This document shows positions 1 through 11,048 of a stretch of DNA of 64,000 nucleotides, in pieces. The notes beneath the pieces are model-generated. The model did not search any database. It saw only the letters and a program-made list of their open reading frames with translations, and was not told the DNA's origin. Each line of letters begins with the position of its first letter. Positions within the stretch are counted from its first letter, which is position 1. The DNA is from Gonocerus acuteangulatus. Its lineage: Eukaryota; Arthropoda; Insecta; Hemiptera; Coreidae. A program made the position numbers and the translations under genes. The stretch spans positions 124,453,489-124,517,488 of the forward strand of contig OX328132.1 in assembly GCA_946811695.1 (NCBI GenBank). The letters run 5' to 3'.

Positions 1-357
1 CAGCACATAAAATCCCTCAAATCAACAAGCCAGAGAAAAACGAACTTTCTCAAAACCATGACATCCAACTCTTGGGGAGCTGACCGCAAAACCGTGCTCA
101 TGCTACACAGAAGTTACCATCGCTCCAGCCTTGATTATGGATGCACAGTTTACGGCTTCTTGTCACCTTGAACTTTTAGAGTGCTAGATGTCGTTTAACA
201 CAATGGAATCCGTATTGCAACGGGTGCTTACCGATCCAGCCTTATAACCAGCCTTTGTGTTGAAGCAGGAGAGCTTCCACTTCATTTGCGACGAGAACTA
301 ATTCATCTAACAAATTTCATAGGAATAAAAGCAATTACACTCCAACCACTCATCCAA
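1..357 (+). pseudogene. 5'- and 3'-truncated LINE ORF2 fragment
   Basis: Reading from base 4, the + strand gives a stretch closely similar to the first ~115 residues of the RNase-H LINE ORF at 57801-59144 (shared SWGADRKT, RSSLDYGCTVYG, NGIRIATGAYRSSLITSLC). This is the region between the reverse transcriptase and RNase H domains of an I-type non-LTR retrotransposon. Two in-frame stops interrupt it (after LSP and after LDVV), so it is dead. It stops abruptly near 352-358, where truncated hAT sequence begins; that point is the outer end of the giant inverted repeat. The left part of the element lies outside the window. Confidence 0.85.
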
Positions 358-358
358 G

Positions 359-932
359 TTGGTCGATTCTGGGTTCAGTCTTTGCTAGAGCAATGAATAA
401 ATTGCTATCGACGGCATGACGATTGCGCTGTTTAGTTTTTATTAAAACTAGAGCTGAAAAACCGGTCTCACATTAATACGTGGCTGGAAATGGAATAATT
501 ATTTTTAAAGCCAGAGAAGCAACTTTCGGATTAACTAGAAATCGTTTGATGCAAAACTTCTCTAATGTCGACAATTGAGAATCATCTTTCGTGGTCCAGT
601 CAGCCTTCATTTCTAGAAATTCTTCTTGAACTTCTTCGGGTAATTGTAAGACATCGACAACAAATGGGTTTCTGGTCATGATCCATATTGGTGACTCGGA
701 ATTGACATCTCGATGGTATTGGTGAAATTCCTTTTCCAACGATTGTAAATAAGTTTATATTTCAAATTTTAAATTTGTATCCATTTTTTGATTATTAATT
801 GCTTCGGATAACCTTGAAACAGGAAATGCATTTTCAGCAGATACTTTATTTTCCCAAAGGTTTCCATACGCCCCCTCTGACATTTCTTTACGCCCAACAA
901 GTGGGGCGTGCCTCCCTGGTTGGGAAGTCCTG
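359..932 (-). mobile_element. Internally deleted hAT element, 3'-truncated copy
   Basis: Minus-strand copy of the element at 6622-7425. Its 5' terminus is the complement of CAGGACTTCCCAACC, ending at 932, followed by the target-site copy ATGTAAAT at 933-940. The last ~230 bases of the full element are missing because a LINE fragment abuts at 358. It carries the same C-terminal transposase remnant (473-739) with the same two stop codons as the right-arm copy, so both derive from one already defective insertion. Confidence 0.88.
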
Positions 933-2250
933 ATGTAAATAGTCTTCAAGTCTATTTACGTTATTAAATATACAATCTTAGAACGCATCTAATTGTGGAG
1001 AATAGGGTTTCTGTTGGCACGGGCTTTCGACATGAAGGCCAACCCACGCCAATGTCGTCTGTATCCACCAACAGTGATAGTATGACGTACTATCTATGTC
1101 TATCAATAGTTCAACATTTATCTAAATAGTCTTCGAGTCTATTTACATTGGTAAATGTACTATCTAAGAACACAGCTGTTTGTGGAGACTAAATTCGGCA
1201 TGGATTAGGTTTCTTGCGGCAATAGCTTTCGACATGAAGTCCAACCCACGCCAATGTCGTCTGTATCCACTAACAGTGATAGTATGATGTAGAAGCTATG
1301 TCTATCGATAGTTCAGCATTTATGTAAATAGTCTTCGAGTCTATTTACGTTGTTAAACACGCCAGCATTGAACGCATCAGTTTGTGGAGACTAAGTTCGG
1401 CATGGATTGGGTTTTGTTGTGGCAAGAACTTTCGACATAAAGTCCAACCCACGCCAATGCCGTCTTTATCCACTAACAGTGATAGTATGATGTAGCATAT
1501 ATGTCTATCGATAGTTCAACATTAATGTAAATAGTCTTCGAATCTATTTACGTTGTTAAATATACTATCTGTTTGTGGGGATTAAGTTTCGCATGTATTG
1601 GGTTTCTTGTGGAAAGAGCTCTCGACATGAAGTCCCACCCATGCCACTATCGTCTCTATCCACTAACAGTGATAGTATGATGTAGAATCTATGTCTAACG
1701 GTAGTTCAACATTTATGTAAATACTCTTCGAGTCTATTTACGTTGTTAAATATACTATCTATTTGTGGAGACTAAGTTTCGCATGTATTGGGTGTCTTAT
1801 GGGGAGGGATTTGGACATGAAGTCCCACCCATGCCAGTATCGTCTCTATCCACTAACAGTGATAGTATGATGTAGAATCTATGTCTAACGGTAGTTCAAC
1901 ATTTATGTAAATACTCTTCGAGTCTATTTACGTTGTTAAATATACTATCTGTTTGTGGAGACTAAGTTTCGCATGTATTGGGTGTCTTATGGGGAGGGAT
2001 TTGGACATGAAGTCCCACCCATGCCAGTATCGTCTCTATCCACTAACAGTGATAGTATGATGTAGAATCTATGTCTAACGGTAGTTCAACATTTATGTAA
2101 ATACTCTTCGAGTCTATTTACGTTGTTAAATATACTATCTGTTTGTGGAGACTAAGTTTCTCATGTATTGGGTGTCTTATGGGGAGGGATTTGGACATGA
2201 AGTCCCACCCATGCCAGTATCGTCTCTATCCACCAACAGGTAGGTCAACA
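933..2250 (-). repeat. 190-bp satellite array, left arm (about 7 units)
   Basis: Tandem units with a period of 190 bp (the block beginning TGTAGAATCT recurs at 1681, 1871 and 2061). Each unit holds an inverted motif GTAAATAG...CTATTTAC and a sequence close to TATCGATA. Inner units are nearly identical; outer ones (933-1500) are more diverged and have indels. No coding potential is evident. Confidence 0.93.
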
Positions 2251-2489
2251 GTCATTGAGCTAAAATATTCATACCGTACTGCCATTCTTTAAATCAATAT
2301 CTGTCTACTATCAAACATTTTTTCAGCACAAGTTATAAATAGTGCCACAATGTCGATCTTCTGCCCCATGGGTCATGCCCTCGTCGAAATACCAGCTTAC
2401 CTCAATATGAACCTCCCATTTTCATTTTATAAAGCAATAGCACAAATCGGAACAGTAAATATAAATATTTTAAGCATAAACTACAAGAA

Positions 2490-4257
2490 CATTTTTCCAG
2501 TGTTTATTGCAGTTTTGTTCTTGTAATTACTTTTCCATTTTTTGAACATAAACTATATGTGATTATTTAAATTTAATGTTATTGACATAGCTGTAATTAG
2601 CCTACTGAAGTGCAGTTTACCATATGATCCACTTCAAGAACTGTCATTAGAAAATGAGGCTGACGTGACTGACTCTTCAAAAGAAAATGCTGAAGGATGT
2701 AGCAGTATTGAATCAGACGATGATTGATGGATAATTCGTTTTTAGTGCATAATATAATTGTATATATTTGTTATTATTAAAAACAACAAGTCAGTACAAT
2801 TACTTTTTTATAAGTTGTTAGTCTATTTTTGTTCTTTATTTTCGAATTATAGCATATGTATTATTTTTTATGAATATATGTATCATGTTTATGTAAATAA
2901 TAGATGCAAAAAGGCACAACCTAAATGTTCCATAGATTTGCAAAATGTTTTCCCAATTTTTGTCTATTATGTCAAAATATGTGCGTCTCTAGAGAATTTG
3001 TTTGTTGGATATACTAAAAACTATGGGTCAACGATTTTTTAAAATATTTTTCCCTATCTAAGTGACCTCAAAAATATTGAAAAACACACATAAAAATAAT
3101 TTTGTCGCCCTAAAAGTGGATTTTGGCCCACTGTGCGCCGGTCTGATTTCATAAGTGGAGTATTAAGTATGGGGTGACCGATCAGGCCCATTTTTTTTGT
3201 TGGTGATTTTGCACTAAAAATAGTCTACACGTTTCCGAGCGTTTCGCCCAATGCGCGTAAGGAGCTAAGAAATAAAATAGGGCGAAAACTCACTATTTTT
3301 TATATCGAGTTTTGAAAATAATATCGATATGATTCTTTCACTAGTTCATTTGTTTTAGAGAGTTGATTATAGGTATAATACAATTGTTAAATAATAATTT
3401 GTTATATATTTTTTTAAAACGCATCTGCTCCTAGACCATTAACGCCGGGGAAGCTTCTCCTTCCTCTTTTTCCCATTAAAAAAATATCAAAATGTGTAGC
3501 AAAAATATGTATTTATGGCAGAATATGTAAAAATATGGATTTTTGACAAAATATGTAAAATAAAACCCTGTTTAGATGCTTTAAAATCACATAGTAGGTG
3601 CAAAATTTGATCAACACTTACGATTTAAGAAAAAAAATCAGTCCCGGTACAGGCCACAAGGGCCCAGAGGGGCAGATACTGTAGAGGTATCTGATTCTTT
3701 ACCATACGACACACTAAGGAGATAGTGTGGTCAATACTATGCTCCCGCCGCCTGATTTCCCCCTTGGCTGCTTCGACTGCTTGAGTCATTAGCACCCAAG
3801 GTACCCATTATTAATTAAATTAATTAAAGGCTGGGTGAGCCTAGGGACGATCTGGGACCCCAAATCCAACCCTCGAACGGCAGCACTAGAAGAAAAAATC
3901 TTTAGTGCGCGCTCGGGTTTTGAACCTGGTCATCCAGTTCATTAGTCGAGTGCTCTACCACTGAGCTAACCTCGTCCCCTTACGATTTAAGAATTAGAAA
4001 AAAAATATGTAAATACAATAACATCCGTTCCCTAGTTTTAACTTCAGGATTCCATAGCAAAAGTTTTAAAGTTTTAGGATGATGTAGTGAAATAAACTAG
4101 GTTCCAGGCATCAGATTTATTCAGAATTTTGGAAAGAATAATGAGGTTTTTGGTAGGGATGTTTGTAAGAGGGCTGGTGAATTGGGCATCATACATAGTA
4201 AATGTCCTCTAGCTAGTTGCTATTCCAGATGGTGTACATTTACTTATGGTGATTGTA
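2490..4257. other. Spacer of the giant inverted repeat
   Basis: Non-repeated sequence between the two arms. It contains one complete tRNA-derived SINE (3631-3978). A reading stretch at about 2590-2727 on + ends in an acidic, serine-rich tail (ESDDD, stop) and looks like the end of an unidentified protein, possibly a transposase. The rest is AT-rich with no feature I can support. Confidence 0.6.
3631..3978 (-). mobile_element. Full-length tRNA-derived SINE (family 2)
   Basis: Read on the minus strand, the head is tRNA-like: box A TTAGCTCAGTGGTAGAGC and box B GGTTCAAAACC, followed by an unrelated body and a short T-run tail (3623-3640 region on the + strand). It is flanked by perfect 14-bp target-site copies CTTACGATTTAAGA at 3617-3630 and 3979-3992, so it is a complete retroposed copy. 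Fragments of the same family occur near 16100-16232 (head) and 22826-22920 (body). Confidence 0.9.
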
Positions 4258-7192
4258 TTCTTGTAGTTTATGCTTAAAATATTTATATTTACTGTTCCGA
4301 TTTGTGCTATTGCTTTATAAAATGAAAATGGGAAGTTCATATTGAGGTAAGCTGGTATTTCGACGAGGGCATGACCCATGGGGCAGAAGTTCGACATTGT
4401 GGCACTATTTATAACTTGTGCTGAAAAAATGTTTGATACTAGAGAGATATTGATTTAAAGAATGGCAGTACGGTATGAATATTTTAGCTCAATTACTGTT
4501 GACCTACCTGTTGGTGGATAGAGACGATACTGGCATGGGTGGGACTTCATGTCCAAATCCCTCCCCATAAGACACCCAATACATGAGAAACTTAGTCTCC
4601 ACAAACAGATAGTATATTTAACAACGTAAATAGACTCGAAGAGTATTTACATAAATGTTGAACTACCGTTAGACATAGATTCTACATCATACTATCACTG
4701 TTAGTGGATAGAGACGATAGTGGCATGGGTGAGACTTCATGTCCAAATCCCTCCCCATAAGACACCCAATACATGCGAAACTTAGTCTCCACAAATAGAT
4801 AGTATATTTAACAACGTAAATAGACTCGAAGAGTATTTACATAAATGTTGAACTATCGATAGACATAGATGCTACGTCATACTATCACTGTTAGTGGATA
4901 GAGACGATAGTGGCATGGGTGGGACTTCATGTCGAGAGCTCTTTCCACAAGAAACCCAATACATGCGAAACTTAATCCCCACAAACAGATAGTATATTTA
5001 ACAACGTAAATAGACTCGAAGACTATTTACATAAATGTTGAACTATCGATAGACATAGATGCTACATCATACTATCACTGTTAGTGGATAGAGACGATAG
5101 TGGCATGGGTGGGACTTCATGTCGAGAGCTCTTTCCACAAGAAACCCAATACATGCGAAACTTAATCCCCACAAACAGATAGTATATTTAACAACGTAAA
5201 TAGACTCGAAGACTATTTACATAAATGTTGAACTATCGATAGACATAGATGCTACATCATACTATCACTGTTAGTGGATAAAGACGGCATTGGCGTGGGT
5301 TGGACTTTATGTCGAAAGTTCTTGCCACAAGAAACCCAATCCATGCCGAACTTAGTCTCCACAAACTGATGCGTTCAATGATAGCGTGTTTAACAACGTA
5401 AATCGAGTTGAAGACTATTTACATAAATGCTGAACTATCGATAGACATAGCTTCTACATCATACTATCACTGTTAGTGGATACAGACGACATTGGCGTGG
5501 GTTGGACTTCATGTCGAAAGCTATTGCCGCAAGAAACCTAATCCATGCCGAATTTAGTCTCCACAAACAGCTGTGTTCTTAGATAGTACATTTACTAATG
5601 TAAATAGACTCGAAGACTATTTAGATAAATGCTGAACTATTGATAGACATAGATAGTACGTCATACTATCACTGTTGGTGGATACAGACGGCATTGGCGT
5701 GGGTTGGACTTCATGTCGAAAGCTATTGCCGCAAGAAACCTAATCCATGCCGAATTTAGTCTCCACAAACAGCTGTGTTCTTAGATAGTACATTTACCAA
5801 TGTAAGTAGACTCGAAGACTATTTAGATAAATGCAGAACTATCGATAGACATAGATAGTACGTCATACTATCACTGTTGGTGGATACAGACGGCATTGGC
5901 GTGGATTGGACTTCATGTCGAAAGCTATTGCCGCAAGAAACCTAATCCATGCCGAATTTAGTCTCTACAAACAGCTGTGTTCTTAGATAGTACATTTACC
6001 AATGTAAATAGACTCGAAGACTATTTAGATAAATGCTGAACTATTGATAGACATAGATAGTACGTCATACTATCACTGTTGGTGGATACAGACGGCATTG
6101 GCGTGGGTTGGACTTCATGTCGAAAGCTATTGCCGCAAGAAACCTAATCCATGCCGAATTTAGTCTCCACTAAAAGCTGTGTTCTTAGATAGTACATTTA
6201 CCAATGTAAATAGACTCGAAGACTATTTAGATAAATGCTGAACTATTGATAGACATAGATAGTACGTCATACTATCACTGTTGGTGGATACAGACGGCAT
6301 TGGCGTGGGTTGGAGTTCATGTCGAAAGCTATTGCCGCAAGAAACCTAATCCATGCCGAATTTAGTCTCCACAAACAGCTGTGTTCTTAGATAGTTCATT
6401 TACCAATGTAAATAGACTCGAAGACTATTTAGATAAATGTTGAACTATTGATAGACATAGATAGTACGTCATACTATCACTGTTGGTGGATACAGACGAC
6501 ATTGGCGTGGGTTGGCCTTCATGTCGAAAGCCCGTGCCAACAGAAACCCTATTCTCCACAATTAGATGCGTTCTAAGATTGTATATTTAATAACGTAAAT
6601 AGACTTGAAGACTATTTACATCAGGACTTCCCAACCAGGGAGGCACGCCCCACTTGTGGGGCGTAAAGAAATCAGAGGGGGCGTATGGAAACCTTTGGGA
6701 AAATAAAGTATCTGCTGAAAATGCATTTCCTGTTTCAAGGTTATCCGAAGCAATTAATAATCAAAAAATGGATACAAATTTAAAATTTGAAATATAAACT
6801 TATTTACAATCGTTGGAAAAGGAATTTCACCAATACCATCGAGATGTCAATTCCGAGTCACCAATTTGGATCATAACCAGAAACCCATTTGTTGTCGATG
6901 TCTTACAATTACCCGAAGAAGTTCAAGAAGAATTTCTAGAAATGAAGGCTGACTGGACCACGAAAGATGATTCTCAATTGTCGACATTAGAGAAGTTTTG
7001 CATCAAACGATTTCTAGTTAATCCGAAAGTTGCTTCTCTGGCTTTAAAAATAATTATTCCATTTCCAGCCACGTATTAATGTGAGACAGGTTTTTCAGCT
7101 CTAGTTTTAATAAAAACTAAACAGCGCAATCGTCTTGCCGTCGATAGCAATTTATTCATTGCTCTAGCAATGACTGAACCCAGAATCGACCA
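4258..7192. repeat. Right arm of giant inverted repeat
   Basis: Partner of 359-2489 in opposite orientation, separated from it by a 1.77 kb spacer. It holds the inner unique block (4258-4505), about 11 satellite units (4505-6621) and the hAT element from its 5' end to about 7192. In this arm the hAT element continues to its true 3' end at 7425, so the left arm is the truncated version. Confidence 0.9.
4505..6621 (+). repeat. 190-bp satellite array, right arm (about 11 units)
   Basis: Same satellite as 933-2250 in opposite orientation. Units carry the pattern GGTGGATA-CAGACG-CATTGGCGTGGG, a conserved CTATCGATAG and the inverted motif GTAAATAG...CTATTTAC. Units near the hAT element (5450-6600) are close to one another and differ from the inner ones, indicating separate rounds of amplification within one array. 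Confidence 0.93.
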
Positions 7193-7425
7193 ACTGGTAC
7201 AGAGTATGCAAGCTCAAGTAACTCATTAGTACTTTATTAGTGATTTTCAAGTTTTTGTTAAACATTGATAATAAATGCATATATTGTATCTGTATTTGAA
7301 ATTCGAATAAAAATATAGTTGATGAAAAAGATCGCGTCCTATTTTTGTTGTGAATCTTAAGGGAGGCGTGAAAATATTATTTTTGGGTTCGGGAGGCTCG
7401 GCGAAATAAAGATTGGGAAACCCTG
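6622..7425 (+). mobile_element. Internally deleted hAT element with target-site duplication
   Basis: An 804-bp element bounded by imperfect terminal inverted repeats: CAGGACTTCCCAACC at 6622 and the complement of CAGGGTTTCCCAATC ending at 7425. It is flanked by the 8-bp duplication ATTTACAT at 6614-6621 and 7426-7433, the length typical of hAT elements. The duplicated bases belong to the satellite unit, so it inserted into the array. The 5' terminal ~67 bp join directly to the last ~180 codons of the transposase; everything between is deleted. Confidence 0.93.
6690..7229 (+). pseudogene. hAT transposase C-terminal remnant (ZBED5/FAM200-like)
   Basis: The frame reads through NLWENKV, LQSLEKEFHQY, a WI.RNPF-type motif, the ALKIIIPFPATY block and CETGFSAL...RNRL...LALAMTEPRI, the order seen in the C-terminal dimerisation region of ZBED5/FAM200-type hAT transposases. 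Two in-frame TAA codons (6795-6797 and 7077-7079) break it. The second falls between TTY and CE, where the family usually has a leucine or similar residue. The catalytic core is absent. The minus-strand copy at about 424-864 shares both stops. Confidence 0.88.
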
Positions 7426-7433
7426 ATTTACAT

Positions 7434-7973
7434 AAATGTTGAGCCATCGATAGACATAGATACTACATCATACTATCACTGTTGGTGGATAGAGGCGACA
7501 TTGGCATGGGTTGGGAAGCCCTCGCCACCAGAAACCCAATCCATGAACTATCACTGTTGGTGGATAGAGGCGACATTGGCATGGGTTTGCAAGCCCTCGC
7601 CACCAGAAACCCAATCCATGAACTATCACTGTTGGTGGATAGAGGCGACATTGGCATGGGTTGGCAAGCCCTCGCCACCAGAAACCCAATCCATGAACTA
7701 TCACTGTTGGTGGATAGAGGCGACATTGGCATGGGTTGGCAAGCCCTCGCCACCAGAAACCCAATCCATGAAAAACTTCCTTGAAAATGAGACGAGATTG
7801 GCTTGAACTTTATGTCCAAATCCCTCCCCATAAGAAACCCAATACATGCGAAACGTAGTCTCCACAAACAGCTGCGTTCAAAGATAGTAAGTTTATCGAT
7901 GTAAATAGGCTCGAAGACTATTTAGATAAATGTTGAACTATCGATAGACATAGACAGAACTATCGCTTAATAA
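7434..7973 (+). repeat. Satellite continuation beyond the hAT element
   Basis: After the hAT target-site copy the 190-bp satellite resumes, is interrupted by amplified 75-bp subunits (7473-7772) and continues to about 7970 with the CTATTTAGATAAATG and CTATCGATAG motifs. It has no counterpart in the left arm because that arm is truncated inside the hAT element. Confidence 0.85.
7473..7772 (+). repeat. 75-bp subrepeat, 4 copies
   Basis: Four near-identical 75-bp units start at 7473, 7548, 7623 and 7698. Each is a segment of the 190-bp satellite (CTATCACTGTTGGTGGATAG through CCCAATCCATGAA). Because 75 is divisible by three, several frames stay open on both strands; these open frames are a by-product of the period. 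Confidence 0.95.
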
Positions 7974-8520
7974 ACTTACATAGTATCGTAAAATATCGAT
8001 ATTATGCAAAGATACTATCAAAACTATCGATAGGTAGCGGCTGGCAATAACGATAGCTAGACTTAGATACATCCATTAACAATCGATTGCTAGAAGCAAT
8101 ATCATCAAATCTTTAGATTCTTGTAAGTAGATTACGAAGAATCGATAAACCTAGATTCCTTCGAATATAATTATAACAAGAATGCAACAAGGTTTTTTGC
8201 TGGTTATACCATAAGACATTTAGACGTTAAGACCTTTGAGTAAGTCTTTGTAGATAATATTTGTTGGTAAGCAAAGTCGTGTTGGCAGTTTTGGTTCAAA
8301 CGCAACTGGAATATATGTTAAACTGAAAGACATTGTTAAAACCGTTTTTTGGTTGGCATTAAGTTTCGGAAGTCAACATCTACGTAACAAAAGAAGGAAA
8401 GAATTCGTTAAACAGGAAAGTAGGTCCATAAGGACCCTAGTATTAACGGGCTAGCCACGATTTATTTCCCACGAAAATCGATTTGAAACATACTAAACCT
8501 AAAAGAGACATTAGGATTGT
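7974..8520. other. No feature recognised
   Basis: AT-rich sequence. The first 120 bases are rich in TATCGATA-like motifs and look like decayed satellite edge. Nothing coding is supported. Confidence 0.5.
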
Positions 8521-9075
8521 GTTATACCCGGACCCCCGGAAAATATTATTGGGGGCCATTATCAACGCAATAGTACCCACAACAATGATTTTTATAATTT
8601 TTGTCTGTGCGCGCTAATCTCAGAAATGGCTAATCCGATTTAGTTGCGGTGTTCACTAATATATTGTGGTAACCTTCTCTTAACATTTAGTGTTTGTTTC
8701 ATGTCAATCGGTTCGTAAATAAAAACGTCATACCAATGTAAAGAATCACGTCGAATATTTCATGAAATGTCGTTAACACGATACACACCAGAGTTTTTTT
8801 CTTTTTTGTTTTTTCGTCAAGAAACAAGGTATATAGTATTTCCCTTGCAAATGATTGAACGAGTTCGTTAACCAGCAAAATTGGTTCATCTGGGGGGAGG
8901 GGGCTTTACTCCGTACCCAAAGTGGTCATTCGCCAACACCGGCCGCAATTATTGTTGTACTGCAACGAAACTCAGTATTCGTTGTGGAAATATTAATAGA
9001 AAAATACGTTGTAAAAACAAACTAAATCGGTTCACTATCCACGCAGACGAAGTCGCGGGCACAGCTAGTATGTAT
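8521..9075 (-). repeat. Arthropod-type dispersed repeat (CCCGCGACTTCGTC end)
   Basis: On the minus strand the right end reads TACTAGCTGTGCCCGCGACT followed by TCGTCTGCGTGG, an end motif I know from widespread insect non-autonomous repeats. The other part contains TGTGCGCGCTAATCTCAGAA, also common in such repeats. A short (TA)n(TG)n tract follows at 9079-9112. No coding potential. Class (LINE-derived or Helitron-derived) is not decided here. Confidence 0.6.
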
Positions 9076-9078
9076 GTT

Positions 9079-9109
<31 letters not shown>

Positions 9110-9144
9110 TCATATAAACTTTGTCCTACTTGTTTTGTTTTACG

Positions 9145-9185
9145 GCCCTGATGAAGCCTTGAATTTCAAGCCGGAACGTCGACAA
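9145..9185 (+). ncRNA. Degenerate hammerhead-like motif
   Basis: Contains an intact CTGATGA core, a CTTGA/TCAAG stem II and then GGAAC where an active hammerhead has GAAAC, followed by GTC. The sequence downstream (AATAAAACTCATTGTCC) resembles tails of Penelope-like elements. The core substitution makes activity unlikely. Confidence 0.45.
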
Positions 9186-9253
9186 ACAATAAAACTCATT
9201 GTCCTATAAAAAAATGTAGTTTTATTAAGATACCACGACCGAACCATGACAAT

Positions 9254-10600
9254 GGGTGGAGTGAATAAAAGCTAGAATCTAGGCCCTTAGATGTAGCATT
9301 TCCTCAATACGGAGTGAATAAACAAGAGCTACTTCTAGGTTGCAAGATCTAAGTAAGTTAGTCTCATCTCCTGATAAACTAAGGAAATTCTAAGGGTAGC
9401 TGTTGCTAACCCCTAGCTGCAGCTAGGATTCCTACCTCCCCTGTCTCATCCCTCTTCCTTCCTGTCAGGGTTTGTTGCTTGTCTCTCTCTCTTCATTGGG
9501 CTGCGTGTGTCTTGTGCAACTGTCGACACGCATGGGCCCTATTAGGGGGGGGGGCTGCAGTCCCCTCCGAAATCGAAAGATTTGTCAAAAAAAAAAACAT
9601 AATAATAAATTAAATGAGACCACTTTGGCCAGAAAAAATAATTTCTTTTTGGTACAGTATCATTTTAATTGGCTAACTATTCCAAGATCTAGACTGATAA
9701 TATTCCATACCCCCCAAATGCTCTCAGCCCTCCCCCCAAATACTCCCAGCCTCTCCCGAAATTATTTTCTATATACGCCCATGCCGACCTGGATCGGTCA
9801 CTGTTTATACATGTATTAGTCAATGATCCTGTGGCAATGGAAAAATCTAAATTACTAGCTGCTATTAAAGAAAGAAAACCTGCTTGGGACAGCATTAGTA
9901 ATGAATTTTCCATAGGGCGAAAGGTAACTGTTGCACAGTTAAATAATTTGCTGAGTAACATGAAATCAAGCATAAAGAAGAAAACCGACCAAAAAGCCAC
10001 CTGCAATACGCCTATAAAATTGACGCAGTAGGGAAAAGATTTTTACAAATTATTGATCAAGGGCAAAAATCCCAGGAAGAATTCAAATGGATTCACCGAC
10101 AAGCGTCTAACAAGGAAGTAGAAACCCAGCACTGCTTCAGAAGAAATTGCAAATAAAAAATTGAAAAAGTGCGAAAATGGGTGAGGTTTACGGTACAGAA
10201 GAAAAAAAAGATCCGTCAACTCCAGAACTTCAAAGAATCGTTATACTGCAGGAAATGTAGCTAAAGAAGATGAAAATAAAACGTGAAGACGTCCCGGCGC
10301 ATATAATACTCCTTTTCCTTATGAACATGCGTAAACGCCGCTGAGATTGAGTGAAAAGAAACGACTAACTAAAAAGCTAGCATCACCCAGACCAGACTAG
10401 CTTTTTCCTTAGCAATTGCTACCCTTAGAACCTAGTCACAGCTCTTTATTCACACCTTCTACCTATCTGCAGCTAGGAACTGTGATAAACTAAGCAAATG
10501 CTAGCCCTAGCTGCAGCTAACCTTTTTATTCACTCGGCCCTTAGCAATTTCTAGGAAAACACTTAGTTCTAGCAATTGCTAGCTTTTATTCACTCCACCC
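9254..10600. mobile_element. Harbinger-type DNA element carrying a Myb-like ORF
   Basis: Perfect 22-bp terminal inverted repeats, GGGTGGAGTGAATAAAAGCT plus AG, start at 9254 and end at 10600. They are flanked by the 3-bp direct repeat AAT. Sub-terminal palindromes of the CTAGCTGCAGCTAG type occur near 9411, 10468 and 10504. Terminal GGG, a 3-bp duplication and an internal Myb/SANT-like protein fit PIF/Harbinger elements. No DDE nuclease is present, so it is non-autonomous. Confidence 0.8.
9831..10155 (+). pseudogene. Myb/SANT-like DNA-binding protein, frameshifted
   Basis: The first 66 codons read LLAAIKERKPAWDSISNEF, then a QLNNLLSNMK segment and a SSIKKK basic run, the pattern of the Myb/SANT-like domain found in MSANTD3-type proteins and in the second ORF of Harbinger elements. 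That frame stops at 10031. A different frame continues with AYKIDAVGKRFLQII and ends at a stop near 10155, so one frameshift near 10010 splits the gene. In Harbinger elements this protein brings the nuclease to the element ends; here it is probably non-functional. Confidence 0.65.
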
Positions 10601-10965
10601 AATATCTACCAGCATCACCAACTGTCAACGATCTCCTTTCAATGAAAGGTAGAGTTCGTTAACCGGAAGAATTCGGGTATCGGACCTCTGCCATTTTCGG
10701 CAAAATTTGTGCGAATAAAATTGCAGAGCTTTTGGCTTTATGTTTACAGGTTCACAATTTGTTGGTATGTACTATTTAAATCAACAACAACGCCATATCT
10801 CAAACTGGTTTTAGGGAAAATGCAAACACTTAGAATTTTATAGAATTTCAAACCAGCGGAATCAATTAAATAATATAAATGCTGTTAACAATTATTCAAA
10901 ATATGACATAAAATGTCTTGAGTTGAAGAATTATTGTAAATGTGTATTGGTGAGTATGAGTAAAG

Positions 10966-11036
10966 GGTGTAAGGCTGTAGGGTTATGCTGCTAGGCTGTA
11001 GGGTTATGCTGCTAGGCTGTAGGGTTATGCTGCTAC
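10966..11036 (+). repeat. 21-bp tandem repeat, 3 copies
   Basis: Three identical copies of GGCTGTAGGGTTATGCTGCT plus A, beginning about 10972. No function evident. Confidence 0.95.
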
Positions 11037-11048
11037 TGGGCGAGGTGA

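Larger units (their letters stand above)
359..2489. repeat. Left arm of giant inverted repeat
   Basis: Reverse-complement match to 4258-7192. From outside in, the arm holds a truncated hAT copy (359-932), about 7 satellite units (933-2250) and a unique inner block (2250-2489) that reads on the + strand as a short open stretch starting MSIFCPMGHALVEIP. The partner gives MSNFCPMGHALVEIP on the minus strand. Inner boundaries are the shared ctacaagaa at 2481-2489 and its complement at 4258. The arms differ mainly in satellite copy number (about 7 versus 11). Confidence 0.9.

Noticed and set aside
755..949. Independent 64-residue gene on the minus strand
   Set aside because: It is the hAT 5' terminus plus the first part of the transposase remnant; the second half (NLWENKV...) continues into the next frame segment after a stop.
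4209..4397. Gene encoding MSNFCPMGHALVEIP
   Set aside because: The stretch belongs to the inner block of the inverted repeat and is present on both arms with substitutions. It ends without any recognisable domain, so it is kept as part of the repeat.
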